Shown: positions 24,917 to 34,427, counted from the first letter of the stretch. The stretch: 43,206 nucleotides of DNA from Verrucomicrobiales bacterium (GCA_018003315.1 JAGNEJ010000034.1:1-43206), one strand, 5' to 3'. The notes: generated by a model not told the origin, from the letters alone. Numbers and translations: made by a program.

Positions 24917-26254
24917 CTAGATGCTTTCCAGGCGTCCGGTGCTGTCGCCCACATGGCTGGCCTGCACGCCCATGATGTCGAGCATGCGCAGGTACATGTT
25001 CGTCATGGGCGTGTCGCCGCGCAGCCGCAGATGCCGTCCCTTTTTGAGGACTCCGCCTCCGCCGCCTGCCAGGAGGACGGGCAGGTTCTCATGGTTGTGC
25101 CGGTCGGGATCGGAGATGCCGCCGCCGAACACGATCATGCAGTTGTCCAGCAGGGTTCCGCCGCCCTCTTTGGTGGTGCGCAGTTTTTCAAGGAAATAGG
25201 CGAACTGCGCACTGTAGAATTCGTCAATCTTCGCCAGTTTCTCCAGCTTTTCAGCGTCGCCCTGGTGGTGCGAAATGCCGTGATGGGCGTCCGGCACGCC
25301 GATTTCCGGAAAGCTCCGGTTGCTGCCGTCGTGGGCCAGCAAAAACGAGGCCAGCCGCGTGGTGTCGGTCTGGAAGGCCAGCCACATCAGGTCATACATG
25401 AGGCGGATGTGTTCCTGGTAGGTCGGGGGAATTCCCGCGGGGGATGGGTAGCTGGGGCGCTGGATTTTGGCAAACTTGTCCGATCCGATCATGCGGCGCT
25501 CGATTTCCCGAATGCTGGCAAGGTATTCCTCCAGTTTCTGTTTGTCGGTGTAGCCGAGGTGTTTTTGCAGCGTCCTGGCATCCCCCTGCACAAAGTCCAG
25601 GATGCTCTTGCTGGAGGCTTCCCGCCGGGCTTTCGCCAGGGCCGCTTCGCTCGCGGAATCGCTGGAAAACAGGCGGTCGAAGGCGAGCCGGGGATCCCGT
25701 TCCGGAGACATGGGAGTGCTTTCCGACTTCCACGAAAGATTGAATTGATAGGAACAACTGTAGCCGCTGTCGCAGTTGCCGGCGCGGCGCGCCTCGTCGC
25801 AGCTCAGTTCCAGTGACGGTAGCCGCGTCTGATGTCCGATCTGCGCCGCGGCGATCTGATCCACGCTGATGCCGATCCTGATGTCTGCCCCGGCGGTCTT
25901 CCGCGCCTGGCATCCGGTGAGAAACGAGGCATTCGCCCGGGCATGGTCCCCGCCGCCGTCGCCGTGCGGCCGCGCCTTGTCATGCATGAGACCGGTGATC
26001 ACCTGAATTTCGCTCCGCACGCTCTCCAGCGGCTTCAGCGCCCGGGGCAATTCATAGGCCGCACCGTCGGCCTTGGGCGTCCAGTGGGCCATGTTTTTCC
26101 CGTTGGGAGAATAGATGAATGCCATGCGCAGCGGCGGCTTGCCGGCAGCACCTGGGGCGGCCGCCCGTGAGGGGGCGGAGATTTCCAGCGCCGGAAGCGC
26201 GATGAGCGTTCCGAAGCCTCGGAGAAACCGGCGGCGTGACAGTTCTTCTTTCAT
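24917..26254 (-). CDS. DUF1552 protein with Tat signal
   Basis: I start at ATG 26254 (MKEELSRRRFLRGFGTLIAL), giving 445 residues; 26293 is the longest frame. The twin-arginine motif SRRRFLRG directs export in folded form. The body is typical of DUF1552: PPLRMAFIYSPNGKNMAHW, VITGLMHDKARPHGDGGGDH, CQARKTAGADIRIGISVDQI, FPEIGVPDAHHGISHHQGD, and the end MYLRMLDIMGVQASHVGDST. The fold is related to the DUF1501/alkaline phosphatase-like group. In Planctomycetota and Verrucomicrobiota these genes normally sit beside a large DUF1592/DUF1588/cytochrome protein; none is here. Biochemical function is unknown. Confidence 0.88.
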   Translation of the reverse strand: MKEELSRRRFLRGFGTLIALPALEISAPSRAAAPGAAGKPPLRMAFIYSPNGKNMAHWTPKADGAAYELPRALKPLESVRSEIQVITGLMHDKARPHGDGGGDHARANASFLTGCQARKTAGADIRIGISVDQIAAAQIGHQTRLPSLELSCDEARRAGNCDSGYSCSYQFNLSWKSESTPMSPERDPRLAFDRLFSSDSASEAALAKARREASSKSILDFVQGDARTLQKHLGYTDKQKLEEYLASIREIERRMIGSDKFAKIQRPSYPSPAGIPPTYQEHIRLMYDLMWLAFQTDTTRLASFLLAHDGSNRSFPEIGVPDAHHGISHHQGDAEKLEKLAKIDEFYSAQFAYFLEKLRTTKEGGGTLLDNCMIVFGGGISDPDRHNHENLPVLLAGGGGGVLKKGRHLRLRGDTPMTNMYLRMLDIMGVQASHVGDSTGRLESI

Positions 26255-26448
26255 GGGCGGTGCAGGTTGGCACTGGCAACAATGCGCGGGCAATTTGGGT
26301 GCAATTCAAACGGAAGCAAGACACGCATGTCCGCCATGGTGCCGCGATCACGGCGCGGGCGGCGGAGGTGCCGCGGGGAAGCATGCCGTATCAAAAATTT
26401 CCGCGCCTGCGTCCCTGCGGACACGGGCAGTGCGTGCATGGTGGCGGG

Positions 26449-27723
26449 ATGAAATCTGCCGCCGTTCTGCTCAGCTTCGCTCTTGGCGCCGGGGCGGCCC
26501 CCGCGCCGCGCGCCACGTCCGGTGATGATGCCGCCGACCCCGCGTGGAAGGACCGGCTGACCCTGCGCGTCGGCAGCAGCGCTGGAGACCTGCACGGAGA
26601 CAGCGACAAGGCCATCCAGGCTGCAGTGGATTATGTCGCCCGGCTGGGCGGGGGGACGGTGGAAATTCTGCCGGGCACCTACCGGTTTCGCAATTCGGTA
26701 TTCCTGGCCTCCCGCGTGCGCCTGATCGGCCACGGCGCGCAGACCCTGCTGGTGAAAGAGCCCTCGTTCACCACCCAGCTTGCGCAGGACAGTGACTGGT
26801 ATGACCAGGAGATCACCGTGGAAAACGCGGATGGCCTGCGCATCGGAGACGGCATTTGCCTGCGGGCGGCCGGTGGCGGAACGGCCATCAAGCGCACGAT
26901 CACCGCGAGCGACGGGCCGCGACTCAAGCTGGACCGTGCCCTGCGTGAAAATGTCTGGCCCACCTCGGGCAGGCCGGTGAATGCATCCACCCTGTTTCCC
27001 ATTCTGAGCGGCGAACACATCGAGGACGTGGCCGTCGAAAACCTCACCCTCGACGGCAATGGCGGGAAAAATGGCAATCTCGACGGCAACTGGTCCGGCT
27101 GCGTGTGGCTCCAGGACTGCCGACGCATCACCCTGCGCGGCGTGGAGGCGCGGAACTTCAACGGCGACGGGCTTTCCTGGCAGATTTGCCACGACGTGCT
27201 CCTGGAACGCTGCCATTCGCACCACCACACCGGCTTCGGACTGCATCCGGGCAGCGGTTCCCAGCGCAGCATCATCCGCCACTGCAAACTGGAGGGCAAC
27301 AACATCGGCATTTTCTTCTGCTGGGGAGTGCGCGGCGGCCTGGCGGAGGACAATGTCATCACCGGCAATGCCACCGGCATCAGCATCGGCCATCGCGACA
27401 CGGACAACATCGTGCGCCGCAACACCATCACCGGCAGCACGCTCACCGGCCTGCTTTTCCGCCCGGAAAAGGACGCCGCTGCCGCCGGGCATCGCAATGT
27501 CATCGAAGGCAATGTCTTTACCGACAACGGACCGGAAACCGGAGCGGCCATCCGCTTCGACGCCCCGGTGCAGGGCGTCTCGCTGCTCGGAAATTCCCTG
27601 ACAGAAACCCGCGGTCCCGCGCAACGCACGGGCATTCTGATCGGCTCGGGCGTCGATGGGCTGCAGATGGAGCACAACACCATCAAAGGGTTTGCCAGGG
27701 ATACGTCCCGCACCGCGCGGTGA
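26449..27723 (+). CDS. Exported right-handed beta-helix protein (pectate-lyase-like fold)
   Basis: ATG 26449 (MKSAAVLLSFALGAGAAPAP) gives a signal peptide and 424 residues. DKAIQAAVDYVARLGGGTVE, ILPGTYRFRNSVFLASRVRL and IGHGAQTLLVKEPSF are the standard cap and first turns of a pectate-lyase-3/glycosyl-hydrolase-28-like helix. Repeated turns follow (VENLTLDGNGG, ITLRGVEARNFNGDGLSWQ, LLERCHSHHHTGFGLHPGSG, EDNVITGNATGISIGHRDTD, VIEGNVFTDN). It probably binds or cuts an acidic polysaccharide. The family has enzymes with several activities and the catalytic residues cannot be fixed here. It is divergent from the DUF1552 gene. Confidence 0.8.
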   Translation: MKSAAVLLSFALGAGAAPAPRATSGDDAADPAWKDRLTLRVGSSAGDLHGDSDKAIQAAVDYVARLGGGTVEILPGTYRFRNSVFLASRVRLIGHGAQTLLVKEPSFTTQLAQDSDWYDQEITVENADGLRIGDGICLRAAGGGTAIKRTITASDGPRLKLDRALRENVWPTSGRPVNASTLFPILSGEHIEDVAVENLTLDGNGGKNGNLDGNWSGCVWLQDCRRITLRGVEARNFNGDGLSWQICHDVLLERCHSHHHTGFGLHPGSGSQRSIIRHCKLEGNNIGIFFCWGVRGGLAEDNVITGNATGISIGHRDTDNIVRRNTITGSTLTGLLFRPEKDAAAAGHRNVIEGNVFTDNGPETGAAIRFDAPVQGVSLLGNSLTETRGPAQRTGILIGSGVDGLQMEHNTIKGFARDTSRTAR

Positions 27724-27853
27724 AATGGGAGCCCCGTCACGGCCATCCGAAGTGCCACTGGGGGCCGCACGCCTCCGTTTGTTTCCGCTACGCAAATGGC
27801 CGTGTGCAGAAAACTCCGCTGGCAAAGCCCCGGCGCTCCCGTAATTTTTCCAA

Positions 27854-29383
27854 GTGAATCTTCCCCCCAACCATGGCAGCAGGGCCACCGGATTGTGCCG
27901 CACAGAGGACGGTGCGGACCACATTGGAATCAACATCCGTTCCCGGAACGGCAGCAGCACCACGCCCGTGCTGGTGTTCCTCGGCATTGTGACGCTGAGC
28001 GTGGTGTTCTTTTTTGTCTTCACGCTCCCGCGGCGCGGCCAGAAATCTTCCCGCACCCAGCAGCCGGCGTCCGCCACCGCTGCCAAAACACCCGCAGCCA
28101 CCACCCGCCCGGGTTCTCCGGAAGCGGGCACCACCGCTCCAGCCGCACCGGCCCAGCCCCTGCCGCCCGCGGCCGCACCCAAGGCATTTTTTGTCAAAGC
28201 GTCGCCGCTTCTCACCGCCTTCAGCGAAAAGCTGGCTGCCGGCAAGCCCCAGGAAACCGCGGACCTGCTGAGCGCCCCGCTGCAGCCGGCGAAGGCCGAG
28301 GCGCTGCGCCATCTCTTCACCACCGCGGCCTTTCGACCGGCGGTTTCGGGTGCAGCGGTCGCTGAGGTGGGCCGCATCGGCACGACCGAGCGTTGGAGCC
28401 TGCCAGTGGAAAAAGGACCGTCCATCGAGCTGACCCCGCTGGATGCCCCAGTCCCGGCCAGCGCTCCGGAGGGCACCACCGCCCCTAACCAGCCAATTGC
28501 CCTGGAACTGGACCTCAAAGCCACCCGCGAGCAGGGCTACCAGATCAGCGACGTGCGGTTTCCCCCGCGTCTGGTCGCGGCCGCCGCGCCGGTCCTCCAG
28601 TCCAAGGGCATTGCCCTGGATGCCGTGGCCCTAACCGATCCGCCGGACCCGCTTTCGCTCTCGGCGGATTTCCTGACAAATCTGCTCGCCCACCAGTTCC
28701 ACGCGGCGCGGTCCATGACCGATGAAGGGAAGCTGACCCACGAAAAACTGGCCGGCCTGTGCATTGTGTTCGAGGAAGGGGAATACCGCATGGCCGCGCA
28801 AGGGCCGCTCAATGTCACCGCGGCCAATGACGACCGCGCCTGGGCGATCGTCCGCGTTTCCTCCCGCAAAATCCCGGATGTCAAAGGCGAATTCGGCATC
28901 GAAATGGCCCGGGATCCGGTGGCGGGATGGAAAGTGAATGCGCTCGATTTCAGCAAACTGATGCAGACCTACGTCCAGTCCACCGACGCCGGAAAAGTCT
29001 ATTACACCCCGGTGGTCAAAAGCCCGTCAGGAGGTGAATCGCTGGTGGTCTATTTTGAATACGACCGCGCGGAACTGACCGACCGCGCGCTGCGGCAGTT
29101 GGAAATCGTAGCCGGTCTGCTGCGCAGTGATGCCGCGCGCAAACTGCGCATCACCGGCCACGCCGACGCCCTCGGTCCGGAGGATTACAATTTCCAGCTA
29201 TCCAAAAAACGGGCGGACAACGTCACCGCGAAATTGAAGGAGCTGGGGGTCGATCCCCGGCAGTTGGTCGCCCAGGGGTTCGGAGAGTCCACGCCGCTGG
29301 ACCCCAACCTGAAGGACGATGGCAGCGACAACCCCGAAGGCCGCAGTCGCAACCGGCGCACCGAAATTTTCCTGGATTTTTAA
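27854..29383 (+). CDS. Inner-membrane-anchored OmpA-domain protein
   Basis: The protein has 509 residues, starting at GTG 27854; no in-frame ATG is better placed. One membrane helix near the N-terminus (VLVFLGIVTLSVVFFFVFTL, about 39-58) is followed by a Pro/Ala/Thr-rich linker and a domain of unknown type (about 110-385). Residues about 395-509 form the OmpA peptidoglycan-binding domain: VYFEYDRAELTDRALRQLEI, ITGHADALGPEDYNFQLSKK, RADNVTAKLKELGVDPRQL, and a final RSRNRRTEIF. It should tether the inner membrane to peptidoglycan via diaminopimelate. The next gene (polX) starts 48 bases downstream. Confidence 0.82.
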   Translation: MNLPPNHGSRATGLCRTEDGADHIGINIRSRNGSSTTPVLVFLGIVTLSVVFFFVFTLPRRGQKSSRTQQPASATAAKTPAATTRPGSPEAGTTAPAAPAQPLPPAAAPKAFFVKASPLLTAFSEKLAAGKPQETADLLSAPLQPAKAEALRHLFTTAAFRPAVSGAAVAEVGRIGTTERWSLPVEKGPSIELTPLDAPVPASAPEGTTAPNQPIALELDLKATREQGYQISDVRFPPRLVAAAAPVLQSKGIALDAVALTDPPDPLSLSADFLTNLLAHQFHAARSMTDEGKLTHEKLAGLCIVFEEGEYRMAAQGPLNVTAANDDRAWAIVRVSSRKIPDVKGEFGIEMARDPVAGWKVNALDFSKLMQTYVQSTDAGKVYYTPVVKSPSGGESLVVYFEYDRAELTDRALRQLEIVAGLLRSDAARKLRITGHADALGPEDYNFQLSKKRADNVTAKLKELGVDPRQLVAQGFGESTPLDPNLKDDGSDNPEGRSRNRRTEIFLDF

Positions 29384-29431
29384 GCGCAGTGTCCGCTTGG
29401 CGCACCGGGCATCCTGGGCTAGGCATCCGGC

Positions 29432-31174
29432 ATGATGACCCGAGAGCGCATGGCCGACATTTTCGAGGAAATCGCCCTTCTGCTGGAACTGAAAGGCGAA
29501 AATCCCTTCAAAATCCGGGCTTATCGCACCGGTGCGGAGACGGTCCGGACCTGCGCCGGAGACATCGTGCAAAAAGCGGCCGACAACGACCTCGCGGGCA
29601 TCAAGGGAATTGGCGAAGCCCTGCGCGACAAGCTCCATGAAATGGCAACCACCGGGGAACTGAAATTCCATGAAATACTGCGCGGGGAATTTCCAGACTC
29701 GATCTTCGAACTGTTTGATCTTTCCGGGCTGGGGCCAAAAAAGGTGGCGCTGCTTTACCGGGAGCTGCAGGTCAGTTCCCTGGCATTGCTGCAGCAGGCA
29801 CTGGACAGCGGAGCAGTGGCGGCGCTGCAGGGCTTTGGAGAAAAATCCGCGGCGAAGCTGCAGGAAGCCATCGCCCAGCGGGACCGCTATGCCGGAGCAT
29901 TTCGTCAGGATCAGGTGGCGCACGAGGTGGAGGAAATCACCGGAGCGCTGCGCGGGCTTTCCTTTGTTTCGCGGGTGGAGGTGGCGGGAAGTTTCCGACG
30001 CGGCAAGGAAACCGTGCATGACCTCGACATCCTGGTGGCCACGAAGGACGGACCGCGTGTGATGGATTTTTTTGTCAAACAGCCCTGGACCCGCGAGGTG
30101 CTGATGCAAGGCGCCACCAAGAGCAGCATCCGCCTGCAGAATGGAGCGCAGTGCGACCTCCGCGCCGTTGCCAATGCCGAGTGGCCGTTCGCCCTCGCCT
30201 ATTTCACCGGCAGCAAGGAACACAACGTCGCCCTGCGCGGACGGGCGCTGAAGCGCGGATGGACGCTCAACGAATACCGCCTGGCCCCCGCGGAGGAAAA
30301 CGGCCCCGCCTCCCCTGCGGACATCCACGACGAGGCCGACCTCTACCGCGCCCTGGGCCTCGATTTCATCCCGCCGGAACTGCGCGAAAACACCGGGGAA
30401 ATGGAAGCGGCGGAAGCCGGGGAACTTCCGCGGCTGGTGGAAATGGACAACCTGCGCGGAACCTTTCACAACCACACGAACGCCAGCGACGGCAGCAACA
30501 CCCTCGAGGAAATGGCGGAAGCCGCCCGCGAAATGGGCATGGAATATCTTGGCATTGCCGACCACAGCAAAAGCTCCTTTCAGGCCAACGGTCTGGACGA
30601 GCAGCGGCTGCGCGAACAACTCCGCCGGATTCGCGACCTCAACTCCCGGTGGGACGACTTCCGGCTCTTTGCCGGAACGGAGGTGGACATTCTCAAGGAT
30701 GGAAGGCTGGATTTTGCGGATGATCTGCTGGCAGAACTCGACTACGCGGTCGCTTCCGTGCACAACGCCTTCCAGATGTCCGAGGCCGACATGACCCGGC
30801 GCATTTTGAAAGCCGTGGAAAATCCCCACGTCACCATGCTGGGCCACTTGACGGGACGGCTGCTGCTCAGACGCGAACCGTATCCGGTGAACGTGAGCGC
30901 CATCATCGACGCCTGCGCGGAAACCGGCACCATCATCGAACTCAATGCCAACCCCTGGCGGCTGGACATGGACTGGCGCTGGTGGCGGCATGCCCGCGAC
31001 AAGGGAGTCAAATGCAGCATCAACCCCGACGCCCACCGCACCGACGGCCTGCACGACCTCTGGTATGGCCTGCGCATCGCCCGCAAAGGCTGGCTGCGCC
31101 GGGAGGATGTCATCAACTGTCTGCCAGTCGAACCGGTCACCGCAGCCTTGCAGAAAAAACGCCACGGTTCGTGA
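29432..31174 (+). CDS. polX: PolX: family X DNA polymerase with C-terminal PHP exonuclease domain
   Basis: The 580-residue protein matches bacterial PolX in length and order. The N-terminal 8-kDa-like domain (ERMADIFEEIALLLELKG, NPFKIRAYRTGAETVR) is followed by helix-hairpin-helix segments (AGIKGIGEALRDKLHEM; LSGLGPKKVALLYRELQV). The nucleotidyltransferase site is GSFRRGKETVHDLDILVA with Asp197 and Asp199. The PHP domain starts TFHNHTNASDGSNTLEEM and includes MEYLGIADHSKSS, FAGTEVDILKDG, VASVHNAF and CSINPDAHRTDG. It fills small gaps in DNA repair, and the PHP part has 3'-5' exonuclease or 3'-end-processing activity. It sits in an apparent operon with the OmpA-domain gene and two exported-protein genes, a link with no obvious functional reason. 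Confidence 0.94.
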   Translation: MMTRERMADIFEEIALLLELKGENPFKIRAYRTGAETVRTCAGDIVQKAADNDLAGIKGIGEALRDKLHEMATTGELKFHEILRGEFPDSIFELFDLSGLGPKKVALLYRELQVSSLALLQQALDSGAVAALQGFGEKSAAKLQEAIAQRDRYAGAFRQDQVAHEVEEITGALRGLSFVSRVEVAGSFRRGKETVHDLDILVATKDGPRVMDFFVKQPWTREVLMQGATKSSIRLQNGAQCDLRAVANAEWPFALAYFTGSKEHNVALRGRALKRGWTLNEYRLAPAEENGPASPADIHDEADLYRALGLDFIPPELRENTGEMEAAEAGELPRLVEMDNLRGTFHNHTNASDGSNTLEEMAEAAREMGMEYLGIADHSKSSFQANGLDEQRLREQLRRIRDLNSRWDDFRLFAGTEVDILKDGRLDFADDLLAELDYAVASVHNAFQMSEADMTRRILKAVENPHVTMLGHLTGRLLLRREPYPVNVSAIIDACAETGTIIELNANPWRLDMDWRWWRHARDKGVKCSINPDAHRTDGLHDLWYGLRIARKGWLRREDVINCLPVEPVTAALQKKRHGS

Positions 31175-31199
31175 ATCCCAACCCCGCCCTGCCAGTCCA

Positions 31200-31895
31200 A
31201 TGCACGCCGCTTCCCGCATGACTCTGCTGCTGTTTGTTTGCGCTTTGATGGCCGGTGAAATCCCCGGCGCGCCGGCGGAATCACCCGCGCCAGCACCTGG
31301 CAACACCGCACCGGCAACGCCCGGACCCGTCATGGAAAAGGACCTGCTGGGAACGTATCTGCAGATCCGCACCGGAGGCATCCTGGCATTTCTGCCCGGC
31401 GGAAAACTCCAGGGCTGGCCCGCTGGGGGAACATGGAAACTCACCGGGCCGAACCACCTGGAAATTCTCAGTAAAAAGCAGGACGCAGAAGAGCGCCTCT
31501 CCGTCCAGGTCATCAGCCGGGACGGTGGACTCATCCTGACCCGCGGGGAGGGCGAACGGAGCGAAACCATCCTGCTCGACCGGCTGCATCCGGCAAAAAT
31601 CGACCCTGTCGCCTGGCAGGGGCCGTGCATGATGCACATCCTGCTGGCCGGGGACAAAACCGCCACCAAGCGCCGCCTGACCATGGATGCCGAAGGCCAC
31701 CTCCGCAACCGCGAGGGCGGCTACTACCTGCGCGTCCTGCAGGACAGCCAGGGCCGGAAGCTCGCCCACGCTTCCAATCTGGAGGATCAGACCAAATCCG
31801 TGCAGGTGCTGGAAGTGGCCAACATCCTCGTCGTTTTCGACTCGCTCGAAAAGCCCGCCCTGCTCTCCATCATCCAGCTCCACGTCGAAGAATGA
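31200..31895 (+). CDS. Hypothetical exported protein
   Basis: The protein has 231 residues from ATG 31200; ATG 31218 (MTLLLFVCALMAGEIPGAPA) would also give the signal peptide. A Pro/Ala-rich linker follows. Then comes a domain with KDLLGTYLQIRTGGILAFLP and GGTWKLTGPNHLEILSKKQD, which looks like a small beta-barrel of the lipocalin-like kind often used to describe model-fit or stress proteins; this is a weak impression. No catalytic motif is seen. It begins 25 bases after polX, and its stop overlaps the start of the next gene by 4 bases (ATGA), so the two are translationally coupled. Confidence 0.7.
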   Translation: MHAASRMTLLLFVCALMAGEIPGAPAESPAPAPGNTAPATPGPVMEKDLLGTYLQIRTGGILAFLPGGKLQGWPAGGTWKLTGPNHLEILSKKQDAEERLSVQVISRDGGLILTRGEGERSETILLDRLHPAKIDPVAWQGPCMMHILLAGDKTATKRRLTMDAEGHLRNREGGYYLRVLQDSQGRKLAHASNLEDQTKSVQVLEVANILVVFDSLEKPALLSIIQLHVEE

Positions 31896-32287
31896 CCTCC
31901 TGGCCTCGTTTCCTGCTCCTGCTGCCGCTGCTGGCCCTGCTTTCCGGCTGCGCCATCCGCATCGAAATCGGCCCGCGGCATCGCGTCGTCCACACCGTCT
32001 GCGTCTGGCTGAAAGACCACGGCAGCGAGGAAAAGCGTCGGCAATTGCTGGCCGCCGGCGACACGTTTCGCGAGATTCCCGGACTGCTTTCCCTGTCCAA
32101 GGGCCGCTGCCTGCCCAGCCCCCGGCCCATTGTCGATTCCTCCTACGACGTGGCCTTCATCATGAAATTCGCCGACCGTCAGGCCATGCAGAAATACCTC
32201 GACCACCCCATCCACCAAAAAGCCGTGCAGAACATTCTGAAGCCGCTGGCAGACCGCGTGGTGGTGTACGATTTCATTGAGGAGTAG
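31892..32287 (+). CDS. Dabb-fold (stress-responsive A/B barrel) lipoprotein
   Basis: The protein has 131 residues. The signal peptide ends in a lipobox, LLALLSGC (Cys20), so the mature protein is lipid-anchored. The rest is a single Dabb domain: HRVVHTVCVWLKDHGSEEKR, REIPGLLSLSKGRCLPSPRP, YDVAFIMKFADRQAMQKYLD, and HPIHQKAVQNILKPLADRVV. This is a dimeric ferredoxin-like barrel found in plant stress proteins and bacterial enzymes. Lipoprotein versions recur in Verrucomicrobiota and Planctomycetota, with unknown role. The start overlaps the preceding stop codon. Confidence 0.85.
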   Translation: MTSWPRFLLLLPLLALLSGCAIRIEIGPRHRVVHTVCVWLKDHGSEEKRRQLLAAGDTFREIPGLLSLSKGRCLPSPRPIVDSSYDVAFIMKFADRQAMQKYLDHPIHQKAVQNILKPLADRVVVYDFIEE

Positions 32288-32360
32288 GCTGGCAGGAGGC
32301 GGCCGCATTCCATTCCTTTTGTCCGTCATACCAGCGCCGGGGATCTGCCAGGGGGATGCG

Positions 32361-33245
32361 TCAAAACGAATAGCGGAGGGACACGGCGCCAAAGACCGCG
32401 TTGTCGAGCAATTTGCCGAGGAGCACGCGGTCGGAGGCGTCGCGGAGTTCAATTTCGCTGGCGAAGTTGAAGCCGGCGCGCAGGGCGATGTGGAAATTTT
32501 CGGTGAAGCGGTGTTCGACGCCGAGCGCGGCCCGCCAGAGGGTGAGTTCCACCTCCTCGACGGCATCCTGGCGGTGGACGTTCCAGGCACTGCTGCCGGG
32601 CCAGGCGCTGAGGCTGAACGTCCAGTCGGCGACGGGCGACCAGGAAATGGAGGGCACGGGCGGCGTCAACTGGATCATCCAGTGGTCGTTCGGATTCCAG
32701 ACGAGTCCGATGGCTCCGTAGGCCCGGATTTCGTCCATGAGCCAGCCGACGTGGTAGCCGGCCAGCAGCCCGAAGGATTTGCTGAAGCGGTAGCCGACGA
32801 TGCCCATGGTGGAGGCCTGGAAATCATCGCCGGAGAGGCCATCGAAGTCGCCGGACAGAGAAGCGGCAGCACGGAACCAGCAGGCAAAGCCGGTATCCGG
32901 CAGTCGGCGGTAGTCCAGATAGAGATCCGTGGCATGAAGGTCTGCAGAACCAAAGCCCGCGGCATTTCCAAGGTCCAAAAAGGATCCGGTGTAGCGCAGG
33001 GAAACCGACCAGATGTCCGGTCCATCCTGTTTCGCCCAAAGGGGACTGAGCACCCGCAGTTCCTGCAGGTCCAGACTGCCGCCGGAAAATCCCAGTTCGT
33101 CGCCAAAGGTGTATTCGGTCATGATGCCGGGCCTTCCCACTCCGAAGGCGCCGGAGTCGGGCGCATCGGCCGCCAGTGCGGCGCAAGGAACGGCGGCCAC
33201 CAGGAGCATGCGGCGCAGAAGTTGACGGAGGTTGGGCGGCTTCAT
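32361..33245 (-). CDS. Outer-membrane beta-barrel-like protein (DUF6268-like)
   Basis: I start at ATG 33245 (MKPPNLRQLLRRMLLVAAVP), which gives a signal peptide ending near CAALAADA and 294 residues. The mature part is built of alternating amphipathic strands (IWSVSLRYTGSFLDLG, DLYLDYRRLPDTGFACWFRA, WMIQLTPPVPSISWSP, HIALRAGFNFASEIEL) and ends in AVFGAVSLRYSF. A terminal aromatic residue is the outer-membrane-barrel sorting signal. DUF6268 is my best guess at family. It is the last gene of the PilT unit, 65 bases behind pilT. Confidence 0.7.
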   Translation of the reverse strand: MKPPNLRQLLRRMLLVAAVPCAALAADAPDSGAFGVGRPGIMTEYTFGDELGFSGGSLDLQELRVLSPLWAKQDGPDIWSVSLRYTGSFLDLGNAAGFGSADLHATDLYLDYRRLPDTGFACWFRAAASLSGDFDGLSGDDFQASTMGIVGYRFSKSFGLLAGYHVGWLMDEIRAYGAIGLVWNPNDHWMIQLTPPVPSISWSPVADWTFSLSAWPGSSAWNVHRQDAVEEVELTLWRAALGVEHRFTENFHIALRAGFNFASEIELRDASDRVLLGKLLDNAVFGAVSLRYSF

Positions 33246-33310
33246 GACTGGGGCGGTATTTGTTAGAGTTGCGCCGACGGCCAACGGGGCCGCCCGGGTG
33301 GGGCGGTGCC

Positions 33311-34399
33311 CTATTTGCGCTGCTGGCGCAGGGCATTTTGCAGCTGGGCCATGACAAATTCCTTGTCGCGGGCATGGGCGAGGGCTTCCTCGCGGGAGAT
33401 GTAGCCGCCGATGAGCAGGTGGGCCAGGGAGTCGTCGAACGTGTGCATGCCGACGTTGGCGCCGATCTGCATGAGGCCGTGCACCTGTTCGACGCGGCGC
33501 TCGCGGATGGCGGTGCGGATGGCCATGTTGGCGACGAGGACTTCCGTGGCCATGACGCGGCCGGGCTGGTCGGCACGGGGAATGAGGATCTGGGAAATGA
33601 CGCCCTCCAGGGAATTGGCGAGCTGGGTGACGATCTGCTGCTGCTGATCGGAGGGGAAGACATCGACTATGCGGTCGAAGGCCTTGGCGGCGTCGATGGT
33701 GTGCAGCGTTGAAATGACGAGGTGGCCGGTTTCGGCAGCGGTGATCGCAGCCTGGATGGTTTCCAGGTCGCGCATTTCACTGACGATGATGACATCCGGG
33801 TCCTGGCGCATGGCACCGCGCAGCGCGGCGGCGAAACTGTGGCTGTCCTGCCCGATCTGGCGCTGTTTGACCAGGCCGTAGTTGTGGTCGAAGACATATT
33901 CAATGGGGTCTTCGATGGTGATGACCACGCAGGAACGTTCCTCGCTGATGCGCCGGGCCATGGCGGCGAGGGTGGTGGTCTTGCCCATGCCGGTCATGCC
34001 GGTGACGAGGATGAGCCCCTGGCGGATCCGGCAGAAATTTTCCACCGTCTGGCCGTGGCCGAGGCTGCGCAATTCCGGGATTTCATGGGGAATAAAGCGG
34101 AAGGCGGCTTCCACGTTGCCCTTGCAGTAGTGGGCGTTGGAGCGGAAGCGCCCCACTCCGCTGACATTCACTGCGAAGTCCAGTTCCCAGTCCTTTTCCA
34201 GCTTGGCACGCTGGGTTTCGGTGAGTACGGCCATGACCATTTCCTTGCAGGTGGGCGGGTCGAGATCCTGCTCTTCAAGGGGTTCGAGCGCCCCGTTGAC
34301 CCGCGCTGCGGGCGGAGCGCCGACGGTGAGGTGCAGGTCGGACCCGCCTTTTTGGCGGGTGAGGGTGAGGTAGTCAACGATGTCGCGGAAGCTGGCCAT
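33311..34399 (-). CDS. pilT: PilT-type twitching motility ATPase with atypical Walker A and Walker B
   Basis: The protein has 362 residues, usual for PilT. N-terminal PAS-like domain: QKGGSDLHLTVGAPPAARVN. Walker A is GMTGMGKT (134-141), where most PilTs have GPTGSGKS. Asp box is TIEDPIEYVF (161-170). Walker B is PDVIIVSEMRD (201-211), with Ser in place of the usual Gly before EMRD. His box is HLVISTLHT. The key Lys, Thr, Glu and His are all kept, so the enzyme should hydrolyse ATP and drive pilus retraction. It follows a second PilT-family gene by 28 bases in the same direction. Confidence 0.9.
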   Translation of the reverse strand: MASFRDIVDYLTLTRQKGGSDLHLTVGAPPAARVNGALEPLEEQDLDPPTCKEMVMAVLTETQRAKLEKDWELDFAVNVSGVGRFRSNAHYCKGNVEAAFRFIPHEIPELRSLGHGQTVENFCRIRQGLILVTGMTGMGKTTTLAAMARRISEERSCVVITIEDPIEYVFDHNYGLVKQRQIGQDSHSFAAALRGAMRQDPDVIIVSEMRDLETIQAAITAAETGHLVISTLHTIDAAKAFDRIVDVFPSDQQQQIVTQLANSLEGVISQILIPRADQPGRVMATEVLVANMAIRTAIRERRVEQVHGLMQIGANVGMHTFDDSLAHLLIGGYISREEALAHARDKEFVMAQLQNALRQQRK

Positions 34400-34427
34400 G
34401 GAAGCAATGGGTGGATGGTGGCGGGGA

